A stretch of 64,000 nucleotides of DNA from Oscillatoria nigro-viridis PCC 7112. Lineage in GTDB: Bacteria; Cyanobacteriota; Cyanobacteriia; Cyanobacteriales; Microcoleaceae. The DNA lies in NCBI RefSeq assembly GCF_000317475.1, contig NC_019729.1, positions 6,400,501 through 6,464,500 of the forward strand, written 5' to 3'. Within the stretch, counting starts at the first letter, position 1. Each line of letters begins with the position of its first letter. Shown piece by piece: positions 9,270-18,385 of this stretch. Below the pieces are notes generated by a model. The model saw only the letters and a list, made by a program, of their open reading frames with translations, searched no databases and had not been told where the DNA came from. Made by a program: the position numbers and the translations under genes.

Positions 9270-10331
9270 ATGAATTTCACTGAAGCTTTAAGTGCCGATG
9301 AACTTTTAATTAGACATAGAAACGGGGAACGAGATTTTCGAGGAGCTAACCTCATTGCAGCTCATTTGAGTGAAGCTAATCTCAGTCGAACAAATTTGAG
9401 CAGCGCTAATTTGAAAGGTGCCAACTTAATTAAAAGCAAACTGATTGGAGCTAATTTAAACGCCGCCGACTTGAGCGGGGCTAATTTGTGTAAGGCGAAA
9501 TTAATTGAAGCTAACCTGGGGAGTTCTAGTTTAACTGGAACTGTGGCGATCGCCGCAGATTTTAGCGGGGCAAATCTCAGCGGAGCAATATTGTCTCAGG
9601 CTGACTTGAGCAAAGCTGTGATGACGGGAGCGAGTTTAGTAGGAGCTTGTTTGCTAAGCTGCTCGAAACTAAATGAGGCTAATTTGAGCGGGGCGACGCT
9701 GAGCCGAGCAATTATGAGCGGGGTTGACTTAAGCAGAGCAAATCTGACGAGAGCGATTCTCAGCGAGGTAGATTTGACTGGGGCGAACCTGAGCGGAGCA
9801 ACTTTAACTCGGGCTTATCTCAATCGCGGAAATCTCAGCGGCGTCAATTTAGTTGGGGCTTCTTTGAGCGAAGCAAGTCTGCGGGAAGCTTCTATTTGCG
9901 CTGCTAATTTGAGCGCTGCTGACTTGAGCGGTGCTGACTTGCAATCGGCCAATCTAAATGGCTCTAATTTGAGCGGTGCCGACTTGCAGGGAGCTAATTT
10001 GAGTAAAGCTAATTTAAATGGTTTGATTCTGCACAATGCTGATTTGAGGGCTGCGAATTTGAACAAAGCTTCTTTGCGGGGAGCTAACTTGAGCGGTGCA
10101 AATTTGGCAGGTGCTAGCTTGCTGGAAGCAGATTTGCGGGGGGCGAATTTGAGTCACGCCAATTTGTCGGGAGCGGGTTTGCTGCTGAGTTCTCTGACAG
10201 GGGCGAATTTGACAGGAACTAATTTGTCCGAGGCTAATTTGATTGGGGCAAGCTTGAATGTTGATAATTTGAATGAAGCAGCTTTGGGCGGGGCGATTTT
10301 GCCGAATGGAGCTACTCACAGCCGGGATTGA
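9270..10331 (+). CDS. Pentapeptide-repeat protein
   Basis: 353 residues, almost entirely A(D/N)LXX pentapeptides from about residue 20 to 345 (GANLIAAHLSEANLSRTNLS and so on), predicted to fold as a right-handed quadrilateral beta-helix. The first 20 residues (MNFTEALSADELLIRHRNGE) are a cap often seen in cyanobacterial members. No signal peptide, so probably cytoplasmic. Function of such proteins in cyanobacteria is largely unknown. Two strong hairpins follow before the convergent kinase gene. Confidence 0.9.
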   Translation: MNFTEALSADELLIRHRNGERDFRGANLIAAHLSEANLSRTNLSSANLKGANLIKSKLIGANLNAADLSGANLCKAKLIEANLGSSSLTGTVAIAADFSGANLSGAILSQADLSKAVMTGASLVGACLLSCSKLNEANLSGATLSRAIMSGVDLSRANLTRAILSEVDLTGANLSGATLTRAYLNRGNLSGVNLVGASLSEASLREASICAANLSAADLSGADLQSANLNGSNLSGADLQGANLSKANLNGLILHNADLRAANLNKASLRGANLSGANLAGASLLEADLRGANLSHANLSGAGLLLSSLTGANLTGTNLSEANLIGASLNVDNLNEAALGGAILPNGATHSRD

Positions 10332-10351
10332 TGAGTTGATTAAGAGAAAAT

Positions 10352-10398
10352 AGTTTTGAGTTTTAAATTAAAGAATCTTTAATTCAAAACTCAAAACT
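10352..10398 (+). terminator. Long inverted-repeat terminator
   Basis: 22-base arms 10352-10373 and 10377-10398 pair with one mismatch around a 3-base loop; TTTAAC follows. A/T-rich and symmetric, so it may work for the convergent genes on both sides. Confidence 0.6.
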
Positions 10399-10453
10399 TT
10401 TAACAAGAAAGAATTCAGGATTCAAGAGTCATAATTCAGTTGTGGGGGACGGG

Positions 10454-10490
10454 TTTTAATAGATTGTCGGCGCTCGACAATCTATTAAAA
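10454..10490. terminator. Bidirectional terminator hairpin
   Basis: Perfect 16-bp stem TTTTAATAGATTGTCG (10454-10469) with 10475-10490, loop GCGCT. It lies between convergent genes and has T-runs on both strands. Confidence 0.7.
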
Positions 10491-10514
10491 TTTGGAGTCA
10501 GCGATGCAGTTACC

Positions 10515-13500
10515 TTAGCGTTTCCTTAGCAAAGTCACGATTGCTTTGACTAACTCATTGGGTTGGACAGGTTTTGCAAGATGATGTTGAAACCCAGCAG
10601 CAAGAGCTTGCTTCTGATTAAAGTCTCCAGCATAAGCAGTCAGGGCGATCGCCGGAATTTGCCCGCCCTGCTCTGGTGGTAGAGCTCTCACTTGCCGCAC
10701 TAGCATATAGCCATCCATATCTGGCATTCCGATGTCGCTCAGGAGGATATCGAAGGGTGTGGCTAAGAGCAATTGCAGTGCCTCGATCGCAGACCCAACA
10801 GCAGTCACTTTTGCCCCCGCTTGTTCGGCTACAAACGCCACAAACTCCCGCGAATCGAGTTCATCATCCACAACCAACACCCGCACAGAGGCCAGGTGAA
10901 GATCGTCCGATCGAGCTTCAACCCGGCCGGCAACTGCTTCAACCGGATTCGCGGTATGCCAGAGGGGAAGTTCAACGGTGAAGGTGGCTCCCCGTCCTTC
11001 ACCCCTACTCTCCACCCAAATTCTGCCGCCGTGCAGTTCCACAATTTGACGCGCGATCGCCAGCCCCAATCCCAAACCCCCGAATTTACGAGTTATGGCT
11101 CCATCCTCTTGCCGAAAATGCTCAAACACATAAGGCAAAAACTCAGGATTGATGCCTTTTCCAGTATCGGCGACCAGAATCTGGGCATAGCTTCCAGTTT
11201 GGGTTAACCTAACCCTAATTTGCCCGCCTTGAGGGGTGAATTTCACTGCATTCGATAAAAGATTCCAGATTACTTGCTGCAAACGCCCGGAATCGCCCAT
11301 TACCATTCCGATGCCCGGTGAAAAGGTTGTTTGAATTTGCAGTGACTTGGCTTCGGCTGCTAGTCGAACGGTTTCCAAGGCGGCCGAGATCGCCATATTC
11401 AAATCAACGGACATCGCATTCAAACTAAGTTTGCCGCTCAGAATGCGGGAGATGTCGAGCAAATCATCAATCAGTTGTAACTGGAGTTGGGCGTTGCGTT
11501 CGATCGAGACAAGGGCGCTAGCCGTTTTTGCAGCGTCGAGTTTCCCGTGCTGCAACAGCTTCGACCAGCCGAGAATAGGGTTGAGGGGCGTTCGCAACTC
11601 GTGAGACAACACTGCCAAAAACTCATCTTTGATTCGGTTGGCGGTTTCGGCTGCTTCTCGTGCAGTCTGTTCGCGTTGCAGGAGTTGTTCGCGTTCAGCT
11701 TCGTGCGAAACGCGATCGCTAATATCTTTGAACACGACGGCAACTTTTCGGGATTCTGGCTGCCCGGTGCGGCAAGCATAAACGTCAAACCAACGGTTCA
11801 TCGCTTCGGAGCCATTTTCAAAGCGAACGGATTTACCCGTCAGCGCGACTTGTCCGTAAATCTTAATCCAGTCGTCTTCAAGATTTGGAACTAACTGACG
11901 CGCCGTTTTACCAACGGCTTGTCGAAGTCCTGTTTGTTGCTCGAAGCCCGGATTGATTTCCAAGAAGCGGTAGTCGATCGGCGTGTCATTGGCATCAAAC
12001 AGCACTTCAATGATGCAAAAGCCTTCATCGATCGACTCAAACAGCGTTCGGTAGCGTTCCTCCGATTGGCGCAGGGCTGCTTCCGCTTGAATTCGATCGG
12101 TGACATTCCTGAAATAAACGGTGATTCCCTTTGCCGCTGCGTAGGTGCGGACTTCGTACCATCGATCGCGATCCGGATAAAACGCCGTGAGTGACCCAGC
12201 CACGCGATCGCGCATGGCGCTCCGATAGATCGGCTCAAACTCCCTACCCATCAGCGCTGAGTATTCTTCCCATAAATTCTTGCCAATCAAATCACCCGGA
12301 ATGCGATCGAGCAGTGTACAGGCGGATTGATTGACGTAGGTAAACCGCCAGTTTTCATCCACGGCAAAGAATGCTTCAGCAATGCTCTCGAGGATATTCC
12401 GGCTCTGATCCTCGCTTTCGCGCAAGGCTTGTTGGACCTGTTGGCGCTCCTGTTCGACGCGCACGCGATCGGTGATGTCAACGGCAGCGCCGTAAATCAC
12501 TTGTTCTTCTGGGTACGGCTGGGCATTCCAGAGAAACCAGCGATAAGAACCGTCTCTGTGCCGGTAACGGTTTTCAAACGTCAAGGTTTCGTTACCACAG
12601 AACAGACTGTCGGCTTCTGCAATGGAGGCGCTGAGGTCTTCTGGGTGGACAAACTCTGTCCAGGGGCGGGATGTCATTTCGTCCGGTGTCCAGCCGAGGG
12701 TTCGTTCAAAGGTTGGGCTGACCCAGCGGAAATACCCGTTGATGCCCGCAATCACTTGCAAATCCGAACCGACGGCAAGAAACCGTTCCCGTTCCCGATC
12801 GATTTTTTTGCGATCGTTGATATCCCGGAAGAAAAGAGACAGCCCAGTCGGTGAAGGATAAACGTGAACCTCAAGCCACACATCAAACGGAGCATAATAT
12901 TCCTCAAAGTCCACCGCAACCTGCTCGCTGAGCGATCGGCGATACTGGAATTCAAACTGAGTGCCGATCGTGCCTGGAAATGCTTCCCACATCGTTTTGC
13001 CCAGCATTGCTTCTAGGGGAGTTCGCGACACTCGCTGTGCGGCTTGGTTGGCGTAGGTAATGCGAAAGTCGAGCTCCATTGCCATAAACGCATCGGTTAC
13101 GCGCCCCAGAATGGTTCGCTCTCGCACTGTTGCTTCCTGCCGCAGCCGGGAGAGCTTCAAACTTGCTTCTACCCTTGCCAGCAGTTCGCGCGCCGAGAAC
13201 GGTTTAATCAGATAGTCGTCGGCTCCGGCTGCGAGTCCTTCAATGCGGGATTCTTCGCCCGCGCGGGCTGATAATAGAATGATGGGAATGTCTTGGGTTG
13301 CGGGATTAGAGCGCAGCGATCGCAACAACTCAAACCCATCCATCCCCGGCATCATCACATCTGTCAATACCAAATCGGGTGGATTCTTCTCAATGGCAGT
13401 CAATGCGGCAACTCCATCGGCGACGGTTTGAACAATATAAGAACCGCTCAGGAGTCGCCGAATATAATCGCGCATATCAGCGTTATCATCTGCCAATAAG

Positions 13501-15413
13501 ATATCGGGCATCGGCCATCGGGCATCGGGCATCGGGCATCGGGCATCGGGCATCGGGCATCGGGCATCGGTAGATTCTTCCGACTTCCATTTCTCTTCTG
13601 ACAACCAGCGTTGAGCTTCTTCGATATATGGCATCGACCCTAACGCCGTTGATGCTAACGTGCGACTTGCGCCAATGCGCTCCGGCTGCAGATGAGCTGT
13701 TCCGGCGGGAATCGTCACCGTAAAGCAACTGCCCTGCCCAAAAGTGCTGCTGACATCGATCGCTCCCCCATGTATTTTGACGAGTTCTTGCACCAGCGAC
13801 AGCCCTATGCCGGAGCCTTCAAAACTCCGTCCTTGAGAATTTTTGATTCGATGAAATCGCTCAAATAAATGCGGTAGTTCTTCGGAGTGAATACCGACTC
13901 CTGTATCTGAAACCGTTAATTTAACACAATTTTCTAGGCACTGCAATCGAACAGTAATTGTTCCTGCTAAGGTAAACTTAAAAGCATTTGATAATAGATT
14001 GAGAACGATTTTTTCCCACATTTCGCGATCGATATAAATCGCTTCGGGCAGGCTGGGACAGTCAACAATCAGCGACATTCCTGCCCGTTCAATCAGCGAT
14101 CGAAACGTGCTGGCAAGTTCCGCCGTATAGGTTGCCAAATCTACAGGTTCATAAGATGCTTGGACTCGACCTGCTTCGATGCGCGAGAAATCGAGCAAGC
14201 TATTGACGAGTTTGAGCAGCCGCATTCCATTGCGCTGCACCAACTGTAATTGTTCGCATTCTTGAGGTGGAATTGTTCCATCCAGGTTGGCGATCGTGTC
14301 TTCTAAGGGAGCCAGCATTAAGGTCAGCGGCGTGCGGAATTCGTGCGAAACATTGCTAAAAAAAGCGGTTTTGGCGCGGTCTAACTCAGCTAATGCTTCG
14401 GCGCGTTTACGCTCTTGTTCATAGGCTTGGGCGTTGGCGATCGCTGTTGTCACCTGCCCTGCCATCAAGTCGAAAAAACCTTTGTAATCATCATCAAAGG
14501 TTCTCAGCGGACTCACTCCAGCAATCAGGAACCCGAAGGTTTCTCCCGATCGGCCCAGCGGTAGAACTACCGCTAGATGAGGAGATTGGGACCACGCGCC
14601 GCCCGGTAAAAGTCCAAATTGCGCCTCCAAATCTTCAATGATTCTGCTTTCGCCCGTCTCCATGACTTGCTTCAATTGCCACTGGCACTTTTGGGCGGAT
14701 GCAAGCTCGATCGCCTCACAAGAGGCAAGGGTTCCGGCTGCTAACCTTGTTGTAGCGGCGAGTCGTGCGATCTGGCTTTCGCCATCGAGTAGATAAAACA
14801 GCGCAAACGGGATGTCATAGGCGTTATTGGTCAATACGGTGGCGGAAATCTCGCAAGCTGCTTCTTGCGTCTTGGCAGTGACTGTTTCTGCTGCTAATTC
14901 GCGCAACGTTGCCAAGCGGCGATCGCTCAAAACGCGCTGAGTGTCCTCGCTACAGGCGCAGAAAACGCCCCCCACCGGGCCATCATCATTGGCTACCGGA
15001 CTGTAGGAAAAGGTAAAGTAGGTTTCCTCTGTATACCCGTTGCGTTCCATCACCAGAAGCAATTCTTGATTCCACGTCGATTGTCCCTGGTTCAAAACCG
15101 CTTCTGCTTGGGGGCTTAGCGTGTCCCAGATTTCAGCCCATATCTGTGAGGCAGGCTGACCTAGTGCTTGCGGATGTCGCTTGCCGAGGATAGGAATGTA
15201 AGCATCGTTATAAAACTTGGTCATCTCCTGTCCCCACCAGACAAACATGGGGTAGCGAGATCCTAAGACGATCCGAATGGCGGTTTTCAAGCTTTGAGGC
15301 CAGGTTTCGACAGCCCCCGGCGGCGTTTGCGACCAATCGTGCGATCGCATCAGCATCGCCATCTCGCTATTGCCTGCAAAAATCTGTTCGACGAGTTGAT
15401 ACTGCTGGATCAT
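10515..15413 (-). CDS. Multi-domain hybrid sensor histidine kinase
   Basis: 1632 residues from the ATG at 15413, which overlaps the stop of a decayed receiver frame as ATGA; a GTG nine codons upstream (15440) is the alternative start. Domain order: N-terminal PAS-like region, GAF (about 150-330), HisKA with VSHEFRTPL (His near 365), HATPase (TGVGIHSEEL, GSGIGLSL), heptamer-coded linker, receiver 1 (ILLADDNADMRD, DVMMPGMDG), then PAS modules (about 770-1240), second HisKA (LSHELRTPLNP) and HATPase (DTGKGI, GLGLGLA), and C-terminal receiver 2 (VLVVDDELDSRE, SDIGMPDMDG). Such proteins integrate several stimuli and pass phosphate to a partner not found here. No membrane segment, so soluble. Confidence 0.9.
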   Translation of the reverse strand: MIQQYQLVEQIFAGNSEMAMLMRSHDWSQTPPGAVETWPQSLKTAIRIVLGSRYPMFVWWGQEMTKFYNDAYIPILGKRHPQALGQPASQIWAEIWDTLSPQAEAVLNQGQSTWNQELLLVMERNGYTEETYFTFSYSPVANDDGPVGGVFCACSEDTQRVLSDRRLATLRELAAETVTAKTQEAACEISATVLTNNAYDIPFALFYLLDGESQIARLAATTRLAAGTLASCEAIELASAQKCQWQLKQVMETGESRIIEDLEAQFGLLPGGAWSQSPHLAVVLPLGRSGETFGFLIAGVSPLRTFDDDYKGFFDLMAGQVTTAIANAQAYEQERKRAEALAELDRAKTAFFSNVSHEFRTPLTLMLAPLEDTIANLDGTIPPQECEQLQLVQRNGMRLLKLVNSLLDFSRIEAGRVQASYEPVDLATYTAELASTFRSLIERAGMSLIVDCPSLPEAIYIDREMWEKIVLNLLSNAFKFTLAGTITVRLQCLENCVKLTVSDTGVGIHSEELPHLFERFHRIKNSQGRSFEGSGIGLSLVQELVKIHGGAIDVSSTFGQGSCFTVTIPAGTAHLQPERIGASRTLASTALGSMPYIEEAQRWLSEEKWKSEESTDARCPMPDARCPMPDARWPMPDILLADDNADMRDYIRRLLSGSYIVQTVADGVAALTAIEKNPPDLVLTDVMMPGMDGFELLRSLRSNPATQDIPIILLSARAGEESRIEGLAAGADDYLIKPFSARELLARVEASLKLSRLRQEATVRERTILGRVTDAFMAMELDFRITYANQAAQRVSRTPLEAMLGKTMWEAFPGTIGTQFEFQYRRSLSEQVAVDFEEYYAPFDVWLEVHVYPSPTGLSLFFRDINDRKKIDRERERFLAVGSDLQVIAGINGYFRWVSPTFERTLGWTPDEMTSRPWTEFVHPEDLSASIAEADSLFCGNETLTFENRYRHRDGSYRWFLWNAQPYPEEQVIYGAAVDITDRVRVEQERQQVQQALRESEDQSRNILESIAEAFFAVDENWRFTYVNQSACTLLDRIPGDLIGKNLWEEYSALMGREFEPIYRSAMRDRVAGSLTAFYPDRDRWYEVRTYAAAKGITVYFRNVTDRIQAEAALRQSEERYRTLFESIDEGFCIIEVLFDANDTPIDYRFLEINPGFEQQTGLRQAVGKTARQLVPNLEDDWIKIYGQVALTGKSVRFENGSEAMNRWFDVYACRTGQPESRKVAVVFKDISDRVSHEAEREQLLQREQTAREAAETANRIKDEFLAVLSHELRTPLNPILGWSKLLQHGKLDAAKTASALVSIERNAQLQLQLIDDLLDISRILSGKLSLNAMSVDLNMAISAALETVRLAAEAKSLQIQTTFSPGIGMVMGDSGRLQQVIWNLLSNAVKFTPQGGQIRVRLTQTGSYAQILVADTGKGINPEFLPYVFEHFRQEDGAITRKFGGLGLGLAIARQIVELHGGRIWVESRGEGRGATFTVELPLWHTANPVEAVAGRVEARSDDLHLASVRVLVVDDELDSREFVAFVAEQAGAKVTAVGSAIEALQLLLATPFDILLSDIGMPDMDGYMLVRQVRALPPEQGGQIPAIALTAYAGDFNQKQALAAGFQHHLAKPVQPNELVKAIVTLLRKR
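13506..13568. repeat. Coding heptamer repeat (GGGCATC)9
   Basis: Nine units of GGGCATC (one variant, GGCCATC) in tandem, 63 bases. They lie inside the hybrid kinase gene; on the minus strand three units encode the seven residues DARCPMP, so the total length keeps the frame. It forms a linker between the first ATPase domain and the first receiver domain. Confidence 0.9.
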
Positions 15414-15650
15414 GGGCTTGTCTTTCCCTTTGGCCGACACAAACGGGCAACTATCTTCACTATCTCTGCTGACCGGGCGGGTTTAGCTAGGTGACGCAGA
15501 AACCCAGCGGCGATCGCCGGTTGCGGGTCAACTTCTCCAGCATAGGCTGCCAAAGCGAGCGCGGGAATCTGCCCGCCGGGCGATCGTCTAGGATCTGTCG
15601 AATTTTACCCATGAGAGCATAGCCGTCCATCTTTGGGCTTTCGATATCGT
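15410..15650 (-). pseudogene. Decayed response-regulator receiver, C-terminal half
   Basis: The minus strand reads DIESPKMDGYALMGKIRQ in one frame, then after a frameshift IPALALAAYAGEVDPQPAIA and AGFLRHLAKPARSAEIVKI in another, ending in a TGA that overlaps the kinase start as ATGA. These are the D(I/V)xMPxMDG, ALTAYA and AGFxxHLAKP blocks of a receiver domain and match the C-terminal receiver of the neighbouring kinase. The N-terminal half with the acidic pocket is gone. It was probably a separate, translationally coupled receiver protein or the end of an upstream gene. Confidence 0.7.
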
Positions 15651-16127
15651 ATCAATTGGGCCACAGCCAGAACGATCGAGCTTTGGTTTTTTAGCCACCA
15701 AGTAAAACAAAAGATCGCTTTAGTCAAAGAAGGTTGTTTGAGCAGAACAAGGCAGCGCTGAAATAACACGAATTCGATTACTAGCCTGTGCCTGTGAGAC
15801 AGTTTGAAGGAGCATCTCATATTTGTAACAACACTTCTTCGGGCTCCTTCGTTCTTCCTCCTTCGTTTTTCCTCCTTCGTTCTTCCTCCTTTTTTCTGAC
15901 TCTTTCCTCCAGGCTCGCAGCAAGAGGGGCTCCCAACTCCAATTTCTAGCTGGGCTCCTTTCATTGAGATGCTCCGCAGTTTGACCCCAGCATACCGTCA
16001 GCGGTTGGTCATGCGTACTTCTCCTAATCTTCATCTTTATTTGCGAAATATACTTGCAAAATTTTTGACATCGTGCTACGGTTAAAAGGTTTGAGACTTA
16101 ACATCAATAGAGGTAAAACCCCGCAGA
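15651..16127. other. Intergenic with 14-bp pyrimidine repeats
   Basis: 477 bases. 15844-15893 holds three tandem copies of a 14-base unit (CTCCTTCGTTCTTC) then a degenerate one. Frames on the minus strand here are only translations of the repeat. The segment before 16128 is the speD leader; no promoter stood out. Confidence 0.5.
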
Positions 16128-16550
16128 ATGAAACAATTGGGAACCCATCTGGTCGCTGATGCTTGGCAGTCTCCTGGAGACCTGCTCAACGATCCTGAAC
16201 GTATCCGCCGCGCTATTCTCGATGCGATCGAAGCCGGAGGAGCTACTCTCATCGATTTGTGCGTACACCAGTTTAGTCCTCACGGAGTGACAGCTACTGC
16301 TACTTTGGCAGAGTCTCATATAGCAATCCATACTTGGCCTGAACACGGTTATTTTGCAGCAGACTTATTTTTCTGCGGAGCCGGCGACCCTCACCGAGCC
16401 ATGAAGGTGCTACAGACAGCTTTGGAAGCTAAACAGGTAAAACTCACTGAGTTCACGCGCGGTTTCGAGCCAGGGGTGGGCATTGTAGGTTCTGCTTGTG
16501 AAGAGCAGTATGCCCCTCGTTCAGTAGAAACGAGTGCCGCCAGAGGATGA
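16128..16550 (+). CDS. speD: S-adenosylmethionine decarboxylase proenzyme
   Basis: 140 residues of the bacterial class 1B type. The enzyme decarboxylates S-adenosylmethionine to supply aminopropyl groups for spermidine. The proenzyme cuts itself between Glu62 and Ser63 in LAESHIAIHTWPEHGY, turning Ser63 into the pyruvoyl cofactor. Other family blocks are LIDLCVHQFSPHGVT (the catalytic Cys/His region is Cys45-His47) and GYFAADLFFCG. C-terminal residues after about 125 are variable. Monocistronic, closed by a hairpin at 16598. Confidence 0.95.
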   Translation: MKQLGTHLVADAWQSPGDLLNDPERIRRAILDAIEAGGATLIDLCVHQFSPHGVTATATLAESHIAIHTWPEHGYFAADLFFCGAGDPHRAMKVLQTALEAKQVKLTEFTRGFEPGVGIVGSACEEQYAPRSVETSAARG

Positions 16551-16597
16551 TAGCCAATTAGCGTAACTTTGAACAATTTATGCTAGGTTTTGTTTAA

Positions 16598-16623
16598 AAT
16601 CCCACGGCTCAATCCGTGGGATT
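16598..16623. terminator. Bidirectional terminator between convergent genes
   Basis: Perfect 10-bp stem AATCCCACGG (16598-16607) with CCGTGGGATT (16614-16623), loop CTCAAT, with T-rich sequence on both sides. It lies between speD and the convergent coiled-coil gene. Confidence 0.75.
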
Positions 16624-16634
16624 CTTGCTGGAAT

Positions 16635-17234
16635 TTACTTTTTGATTAATAAAGGGCGGACAACTAAATAACCTGCACCGAAAGCTGCAATCACAATCAG
16701 AAAAATCGCGATCGCCAACCACAATCCGCTTAAGTCTGAGGTTTTTTTGAGTTGAGATCGCACGCGGTAAGGAGTTTCCGGCACCTCTGTAAATAATTTT
16801 TCGGGGAGTGGTTGCGGCATCGAGGCGGCTGTTGCTTCCGGTTCCGGTAGTGGGAAGGGGAAAGCCACTGTCTGAGGTGGTTGAGGTATGGCAGAGTTAG
16901 TCTGGGAGGTTGCAGGTGGTGGGGGCGGAGGTTGAACGCTGAAATTGAATTTGTTGACTGACGGCATTTGAGGCATCCCTGTCTGGGTGACGCTCTGAGC
17001 CGAGTTGACTACTTGCTGTAACTGTTGGGATACTTGAACTACTGTTTCTACTTCTCGCCGCAGTTGTTGATTTTGTTGGACTAATTGCTGATTGTGGGTT
17101 TTGAGGGAATCCACCATCGCTTGGGCTGCTTGGAGCTCTGCCGTGACTTCTCGATAGAGGGAAATCGGTACCGATGGAGAGTAACTATTTGAGTTTTCAG
17201 GGGAAGTATTGTCAGATAAGGTAGTATTTTGCAT
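16635..17234 (-). CDS. Coiled-coil, Pro-rich, C-tail-anchored protein
   Basis: 199 residues. Residues about 25-80 are a coiled coil rich in Gln/Glu/Leu (SLYREVTAELQAAQAMVDSL...). 95-145 is Pro-rich (FSVQPPPPPPATS). A single membrane helix lies at the C-terminus (LWLAIAIFLIVIAAFGAGYLVV) with a short basic tail. Probably a tail-anchored membrane protein of the cytoplasmic or thylakoid membrane. I recognise the layout as common in cyanobacteria but not the function. It is divergent from queF. Confidence 0.55.
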   Translation of the reverse strand: MQNTTLSDNTSPENSNSYSPSVPISLYREVTAELQAAQAMVDSLKTHNQQLVQQNQQLRREVETVVQVSQQLQQVVNSAQSVTQTGMPQMPSVNKFNFSVQPPPPPPATSQTNSAIPQPPQTVAFPFPLPEPEATAASMPQPLPEKLFTEVPETPYRVRSQLKKTSDLSGLWLAIAIFLIVIAAFGAGYLVVRPLLIKK

Positions 17235-17379
17235 AATTGTAGATGGCGAGGGTGAGCTTGTTTTAGTTTAGCCTGAGAGTATTTGCAATTAGATCGATCG
17301 CAACACAATTCGTCAAGATATTTGTTACAGATATTGAAGGTAAATTTAATTTAATGTTACAAGTTTTTAGTCAATCGCT

Positions 17380-17799
17380 ATGAACAACTACGCACCGGAA
17401 CAAACTATGTCGCAAAAGTCAAGCACCGAGGCAATGAAATACGGCGAACGCCAGATTTTGGAAGGCGAGTTAATTACTTTCCCGAATCCGCGAGTCGGGC
17501 GGCGCTACTCGATTAACATTACGTTGCCGGAGTTTACTTGCAAATGTCCGTTTTCTGGCTATCCCGATTTTGCGACAATTCACGTTACTTACGTGCCAGA
17601 CGAGCGGGTGGTAGAGTTAAAGGCGCTGAAACTGTACGTTAACAGTTATCGCGATCGCTACATTTCTCACGAAGAATCGATCAATCAAATTTTAGACGAT
17701 TTTGTGGCGGCTTGCGCGCCCCTAGAAGCGACGATTAAGGGCGATTTTTCGCCGCGGGGGAACGTCCACACCGTGATTGAGGTGTCGCACCAGAAGTAG
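17380..17799 (+). CDS. queF: NADPH-dependent 7-cyano-7-deazaguanine reductase QueF
   Basis: 139 residues, the short unimodular form. The enzyme reduces preQ0 to preQ1 in queuosine synthesis for tRNA wobble position 34. The catalytic motif CPFSGYPDFATI gives Cys56 (thioimide-forming) and Asp63. The family signature ELKALKLYVNSYRDRYISHE and C-terminal RGNVHTVIEV are present. The start is ATG 17380; Met10 is a plausible alternative. No preQ1 riboswitch motif was visible upstream, so regulation here is not evident. Confidence 0.93.
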   Translation: MNNYAPEQTMSQKSSTEAMKYGERQILEGELITFPNPRVGRRYSINITLPEFTCKCPFSGYPDFATIHVTYVPDERVVELKALKLYVNSYRDRYISHEESINQILDDFVAACAPLEATIKGDFSPRGNVHTVIEVSHQK

Positions 17800-17836
17800 G
17801 TGCAGTCCCTTTGAGTGTCCGCCCGCTTGAACTGCT

Positions 17837-18034
17837 TTAGCGGGTAGGTATCTCATCGGAGAGAGATTCTAATGACATAAATTGTTTGACATTTAATATT
17901 TCAATCAACACCAGTTCTCCGCTGCTAGAATAGTGCAGAATCATGTTCCCTTCATCTTCGGCATAAGCGATCGGGCAATCGGAAATTTCGATCAGCATCG
18001 CATCTACATCAGGGCTATATCTAATCTTTTTCAT
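17837..18034 (-). CDS. DUF2283 protein (antitoxin-like partner)
   Basis: 65 residues, starting with KIRYSPDVDAMLIEISDCPI and ending in LEILNVKQF-like strands: the DUF2283 pattern. Its ATG overlaps the end of the interrupted DUF4258 frame (stop at 18021-18023) by about 14 bases, the usual order DUF4258 then DUF2283 in small chromosomal pairs considered toxin/antitoxin candidates. Here the upstream partner is broken by an IS element, so it may now be expressed without it. Biochemical activity of the family is not established. Confidence 0.75.
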   Translation of the reverse strand: MKKIRYSPDVDAMLIEISDCPIAYAEDEGNMILHYSSSGELVLIEILNVKQFMSLESLSDEIPTR

Positions 18035-18244
18035 ATCTTGACCTCTTACCAGGATAAGCAGTAATTACTAAAATTTTATCATCATATTCTTGGTAAACTA
18101 CTCTTAGGACAAGTCCATTCAATCTCTGCTGACAAATAAACTTTCCTTCACCACTTGCTTCTAACTTACTAGGGGTTCTGATAGTTTCCGAAATCAAATC
18201 TGTTGATATTGTAACCCCGCGACTTTCTAGAATCTCTATTTTTA
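18021..18244 (-). pseudogene. DUF4258 gene, 3' part, split by IS
   Basis: 74 codons without a start, reading KIEILESRGVTISTDLIS... LRVVYQEYDDKILVITAYPG and stop TAG at 18021. The upstream end runs directly into the left end of the IS200/IS605 element. Joining it to the piece at 20279-20315 restores an uninterrupted 86-residue DUF4258 frame (HALVKIEILESRGV). DUF4258 proteins are small RelE-like folded candidates for toxins. Confidence 0.8.
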
Positions 18245-18385
18245 GCTAGACAGACGGGAATCCCCACACCATACCGATCAAGGTTGGTGTGGGATGAAAG
18301 GCGCGTGAGACGAGGATTCCATCTGTCCACAATCTCAAGGCGCAGCTTTGAGCGGTGGACAGATGGATGACGAGACGAACAAATC

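Noticed and set aside
15605..16034. Two overlapping minus-strand frames rich in Lys/Arg/Glu
   Set aside because: They are translations of the 14-base repeat and the decayed receiver.
17235..17379. preQ1 riboswitch before queF
   Set aside because: No preQ1 aptamer pattern (short C-rich loop and A-rich tail) could be found.
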